Of a stretch of DNA of 42,923 nucleotides, positions 40,633-42,923 are shown piece by piece (positions within the stretch are counted from its first letter, which is position 1; each line of letters opens with the position of its first letter). A model generated the notes under the pieces. The model did no database searches and was not told the DNA's origin. It saw only the letters and a list, made by a program, of their open reading frames with translations. The position numbers and the translations under genes were made by a program. Origin of the DNA: an uncultured Collinsella sp. (GTDB lineage Bacteria; Actinomycetota; Coriobacteriia; Coriobacteriales; Coriobacteriaceae); contig URMO01000008.1 in assembly GCA_900549085.1 (NCBI GenBank), forward strand, positions 1 through 42,923, read 5' to 3'.

Positions 40633-40860
40633 ATGCGCTGCTTTTGTTTCGATTGGAGATGGGAGGTCGAATTGTTGGCCGAACGGTTTGGTAAATCGAT
40701 TTAGTTGAGGTGGATATGGCGGTTGAATGGAGACGTAGGGTCGTTTTTTGCAGGCGCATACCTCCGGGATCGATAGAGATGATGACGGTAAAGATGTTCA
40801 CTACCTTTGGTTCAATTTGGTAAATAGCGGACATTTGTACCGTATTCACACTTGCTGTGC

Positions 40861-40866
40861 GATAAT
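40861..40866 (+). promoter_or_regulatory. Candidate extended -10 box of the degV-like gene
   Basis: GATAAT preceded by TGC (extended -10), 28 bases before ATG 40895. The rest of the 320-base fbp/degV gap contains no gene that I can support. Confidence 0.5.
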
Positions 40867-40894
40867 TTGCGCAGCAATGAGTAAGGAGCCTCAT

Positions 40895-41785
40895 ATGAGT
40901 GATTTTGTCCTGACCTGTGAATCCGCCGCCGATCGAACCCGTGAGTTCTTTGCATCGCGCAATATCCCTGTCGTGTGTTTTCATTACGAGATTGACGATG
41001 TTGTCTATACGGACGATCTGTATCAGTCGATTACGCCGGACGAGTTTTTTGCCCAGATTGCCGCGGGCGCCATGCCCAAGACGTCTCAGGTGAGCGTGGG
41101 TGAGTACGAGGAGTTTTGGGAGCCGTTCGTTGCCGAGGGTAAAGACGTGCTGCACCTGACCTTGTCGTCGGGTATTTCGGGCACATATGGATCGGCCTGC
41201 GTTGCGGCGCAGATGCTCGCGGATCGCTATCCCCAGGGCGGTAAGGTGCGCGTCATCGATTCGTTGGCGGCGTCTTCGGGCTTTGGCCTGCTGGTGGAGT
41301 GTGCCGCCGACGTTCGCGATAGCGGCGCTTCGCTCGACGAGACGGCCGCTTGGATTGAGGAGCATAAACTCAACCTGCACCACTGGTTCTTCTCGACCGA
41401 TCTGTCGAGCTACCTGCGCGGCGGTCGCATTTCGGCCGCGAGCGCGATCATCGGCACGGCGCTCAAGATTTGCCCGCTCATGACGGTCGATTGCGAAGGT
41501 GAGCTGGCGCCACGCGAGAAGATTCGCACCAAGAAGCGCGCGATTTCCGAGATGGCCAAGACCGTGATGGCGCATGTGCAGGACGGCGCGAACTATTCGG
41601 GCAAGTGCATCATGTCGCACTCGGCGTGCCGCGAGGACGCCGAGGCCGTTGCGGCACTGATAGAGGAACAGGTTCCGCAGCTCAAAGGCAAGATTGAGAT
41701 CAATAGCATCGGTGCTCTGATTGGCTCGCATACCGGCCCCGGCACGGTGGCCGTCTTCTTTATGGGTGACAAGCGCGTGGACTAA
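40895..41785 (+). CDS. DegV-family fatty-acid-binding protein
   Basis: 296-residue cytoplasmic protein of the DegV/FakB family, which binds one fatty acid and can present it to a fatty-acid kinase. Family signs are the N-terminal FVLTCESAADRT, the LTLSSGISGTYGSA loop that contacts the carboxylate, VIDSLAASSGFGLLV, YLRGGRISAASAIIG, and the C-terminal SIGALIGSHTGPGTVAVFF. ATG 40895 has AAGGAG six bases upstream; an open frame to 40748 crosses the promoter. No FakA is nearby. Convergent with the next gene across a shared terminator. Confidence 0.94.
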   Translation: MSDFVLTCESAADRTREFFASRNIPVVCFHYEIDDVVYTDDLYQSITPDEFFAQIAAGAMPKTSQVSVGEYEEFWEPFVAEGKDVLHLTLSSGISGTYGSACVAAQMLADRYPQGGKVRVIDSLAASSGFGLLVECAADVRDSGASLDETAAWIEEHKLNLHHWFFSTDLSSYLRGGRISAASAIIGTALKICPLMTVDCEGELAPREKIRTKKRAISEMAKTVMAHVQDGANYSGKCIMSHSACREDAEAVAALIEEQVPQLKGKIEINSIGALIGSHTGPGTVAVFFMGDKRVD

Positions 41786-41849
41786 CGTTTGTGGGCTGGC
41801 TGACGGTTTTAACGGCTACGCCTGTTCTCCTGACATTCGATAACAGAAA

Positions 41850-41882
41850 AAGGCCCGTCCCATTGTTTGCGGAACGGGCCTT
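41850..41882. terminator. Shared terminator between convergent genes
   Basis: AAGGCCCGT (41850-41858) and ACGGGCCTT (41874-41882) form a 9-bp stem with an inner CC/GG extension; the minus-strand side has the stronger T-tract. Confidence 0.8.
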
Positions 41883-41892
41883 GCTGTTGCGG

Positions 41893-42923
41893 CTAGCGTT
41901 TCTTTCCGCGGAAGAAGAAGCCGTGCAGCGAGGGCTTGAGTCCGCGGTTGGCGCGACGTTCCTCGATATGATCGTGGATCGAAGCGACGCGTTCGATGAC
42001 TTCGTCGGGGATCGGCACATCGGGATTCATGTTCTCGACCTGGCTGACCTCGGCGGCGGCGACCTGGTCGATAATGGGCACATCGTCGCGCGAAATGACG
42101 GGCGTGGCGTCTTCCTTCATCTTGCGATAGCGCTGCATCATGTCGGTCTGCAGCTGCTGGGCCGATGGCGGCGTCCAGATGATGGCGTTGGCGCCGGCGG
42201 CGATGGTCTCACGGATGCTCTCGGGCGTTTTGCCGCCCGGTGCGATGAGCGGCAGGTTGGGATAGTGCTCGCGCAGTTCACGCAGGACCTGCGGCGTGTT
42301 CTTGCCGGCCGCGATGTTGAGGATCTTGGCTCCGGCGCGCACCTTGGCGTGAGCATCATCGTCGCAACGTACGACCGTGGCGATGACGGGGATGTCGGCG
42401 ATGTTGGTGATGTGCTCGACCATCTCGGCAGTGGCGGGGGAATTGACCACGCAGCCCGCCGCGCCCTGCATCTCGGAGACGGCCGCCATCTGCACGGAGC
42501 GCTTGCCGGTGGTGGTGCCGCCGCCAACGCCCACAAAGACCGGGCACTCGGCAACAGTCAGCAGCGCCTGCGTAATGGCGGGCTGCGGCGTGAAGGGGTA
42601 GACGGCAAACACGGCGTCGGCATTGGAGTTGCGGATGACCGCCACGTCGGTGGTGTAGATGAGCGATTTGATGCGGCGGCCAAAGAGCGTAAAGCCGCTG
42701 GCCTCTTCGATCTCATCGGGCATGCGGAGGGCCGCCTTGCGCAGGCGCCCGTCGATGGGCAGCGGCTCCATGGGCAAAAGGCCGTTGGGAGTTACGGTCA
42801 CCTGGGGCTCGGTAAATTCGTCTGCAAGCTCTACCTCGGAGAAGTCGACCGAGGCGACGATGTCCTCGTGAACCTCGGCGGGAACATCGATGGGGGCTTG
42901 GTCGTTCGTCGCGGCAGGCGTCT
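41893..42923 (-). CDS. TIM-barrel protein of unknown function (5' end outside window)
   Basis: 342 residues are visible; the frame is still open at the window edge, so the start lies beyond it. A GTG at 42801 has no ribosome site and internal acidic sequence continues upstream. The central 200 residues look like a phosphate-binding TIM barrel of the ThiG or nitronate-monooxygenase kind: FVGVGGGTTTGKRS, GAAGCVVNSPATAEMV, IPVIATVV, GAKILNIAAGKNT, LPLIAPGGKTPESI and GANAIIWTPP form regular strand-loop units. The C-terminus is basic (FFFRGKKR). No catalytic motif is specific enough to name an enzyme. Confidence 0.75.
   Translation of the reverse strand, partial: TPAATNDQAPIDVPAEVHEDIVASVDFSEVELADEFTEPQVTVTPNGLLPMEPLPIDGRLRKAALRMPDEIEEASGFTLFGRRIKSLIYTTDVAVIRNSNADAVFAVYPFTPQPAITQALLTVAECPVFVGVGGGTTTGKRSVQMAAVSEMQGAAGCVVNSPATAEMVEHITNIADIPVIATVVRCDDDAHAKVRAGAKILNIAAGKNTPQVLRELREHYPNLPLIAPGGKTPESIRETIAAGANAIIWTPPSAQQLQTDMMQRYRKMKEDATPVISRDDVPIIDQVAAAEVSQVENMNPDVPIPDEVIERVASIHDHIEERRANRGLKPSLHGFFFRGKKR

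Noticed and set aside
1..42923. CRISPR arrays, rRNA and tRNA genes
   Set aside because: No regularly spaced direct repeats and no rRNA or tRNA consensus segments were seen on either strand.

Overview
The window is high-GC, gene-dense bacterial DNA of a Coriobacteriia type, most like a gut Collinsella. The basis for this is inference from the actinobacterial layout (ruvC-ruvA-ruvB, SWIM/SNF2 helicase, UbiB-like kinase), common GTG/TTG starts, strong GGAGG ribosome sites, -10 boxes of the TAnAnT kind, and an anaerobe's gene set (superoxide reductase, formate-THF ligase, cyclodeaminase family, C69 dipeptidase). No rRNA, tRNA, CRISPR or intact insertion sequence was seen.

Layout. 1-10.1 kb: the 3' part of a SWIM/SNF2 helicase, a superoxide reductase without the centre I cysteines, a NAD-synthetase-like protein that appears to have lost its catalytic residues, the Holliday junction operon ruvCAB with stop/start overlaps, and fhs. 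10.1-18.7 kb: accessory, mostly membrane or metal-binding proteins (two zinc-ribbon proteins, a small Cys-rich protein, a CDF cation exporter, a coiled-coil membrane protein), two large inverted-repeat elements, a 0.7 kb gene-poor stretch that may hold a structured RNA, and a hicAB toxin-antitoxin pair with two matching operator-like dyads. 18.8-23.0 kb, minus strand: a Tat-exported, sortase-anchored PI-PLC-like protein and two paralogous lipoproteins sharing an upstream palindrome. 23.4-28.9 kb: a cyclodeaminase-family gene with folD, a C69 dipeptidase, and a phasin-like gene with a UbiB/ABC1 kinase. 28.9-37.5 kb: a cobalamin riboswitch followed by a 2,401-residue surface protein and a second membrane protein, both with transcobalamin-like DUF4430 domains. 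37.5-42.9 kb: two GtrA proteins, a class III fructose-1,6-bisphosphatase, a DegV protein, and a partial TIM-barrel protein.

How the genes fit together. fhs, the FchA-like protein and FolD cover 10-formyl-THF to methylene-THF; this FolD lacks the lysine needed for cyclohydrolase activity, and the adjacent FchA-like protein would fill that step. The most interesting block is the riboswitch plus two DUF4430 proteins. The large one carries seven Ig-like repeats, three DUF4430 repeats, a PQQ-like beta-propeller and an InlB-type repeat on a C-terminal membrane anchor. This looks like a B12-repressed surface system for capturing corrinoids in a Gram-positive, which is inferred from domains and regulation and not shown by experiment.
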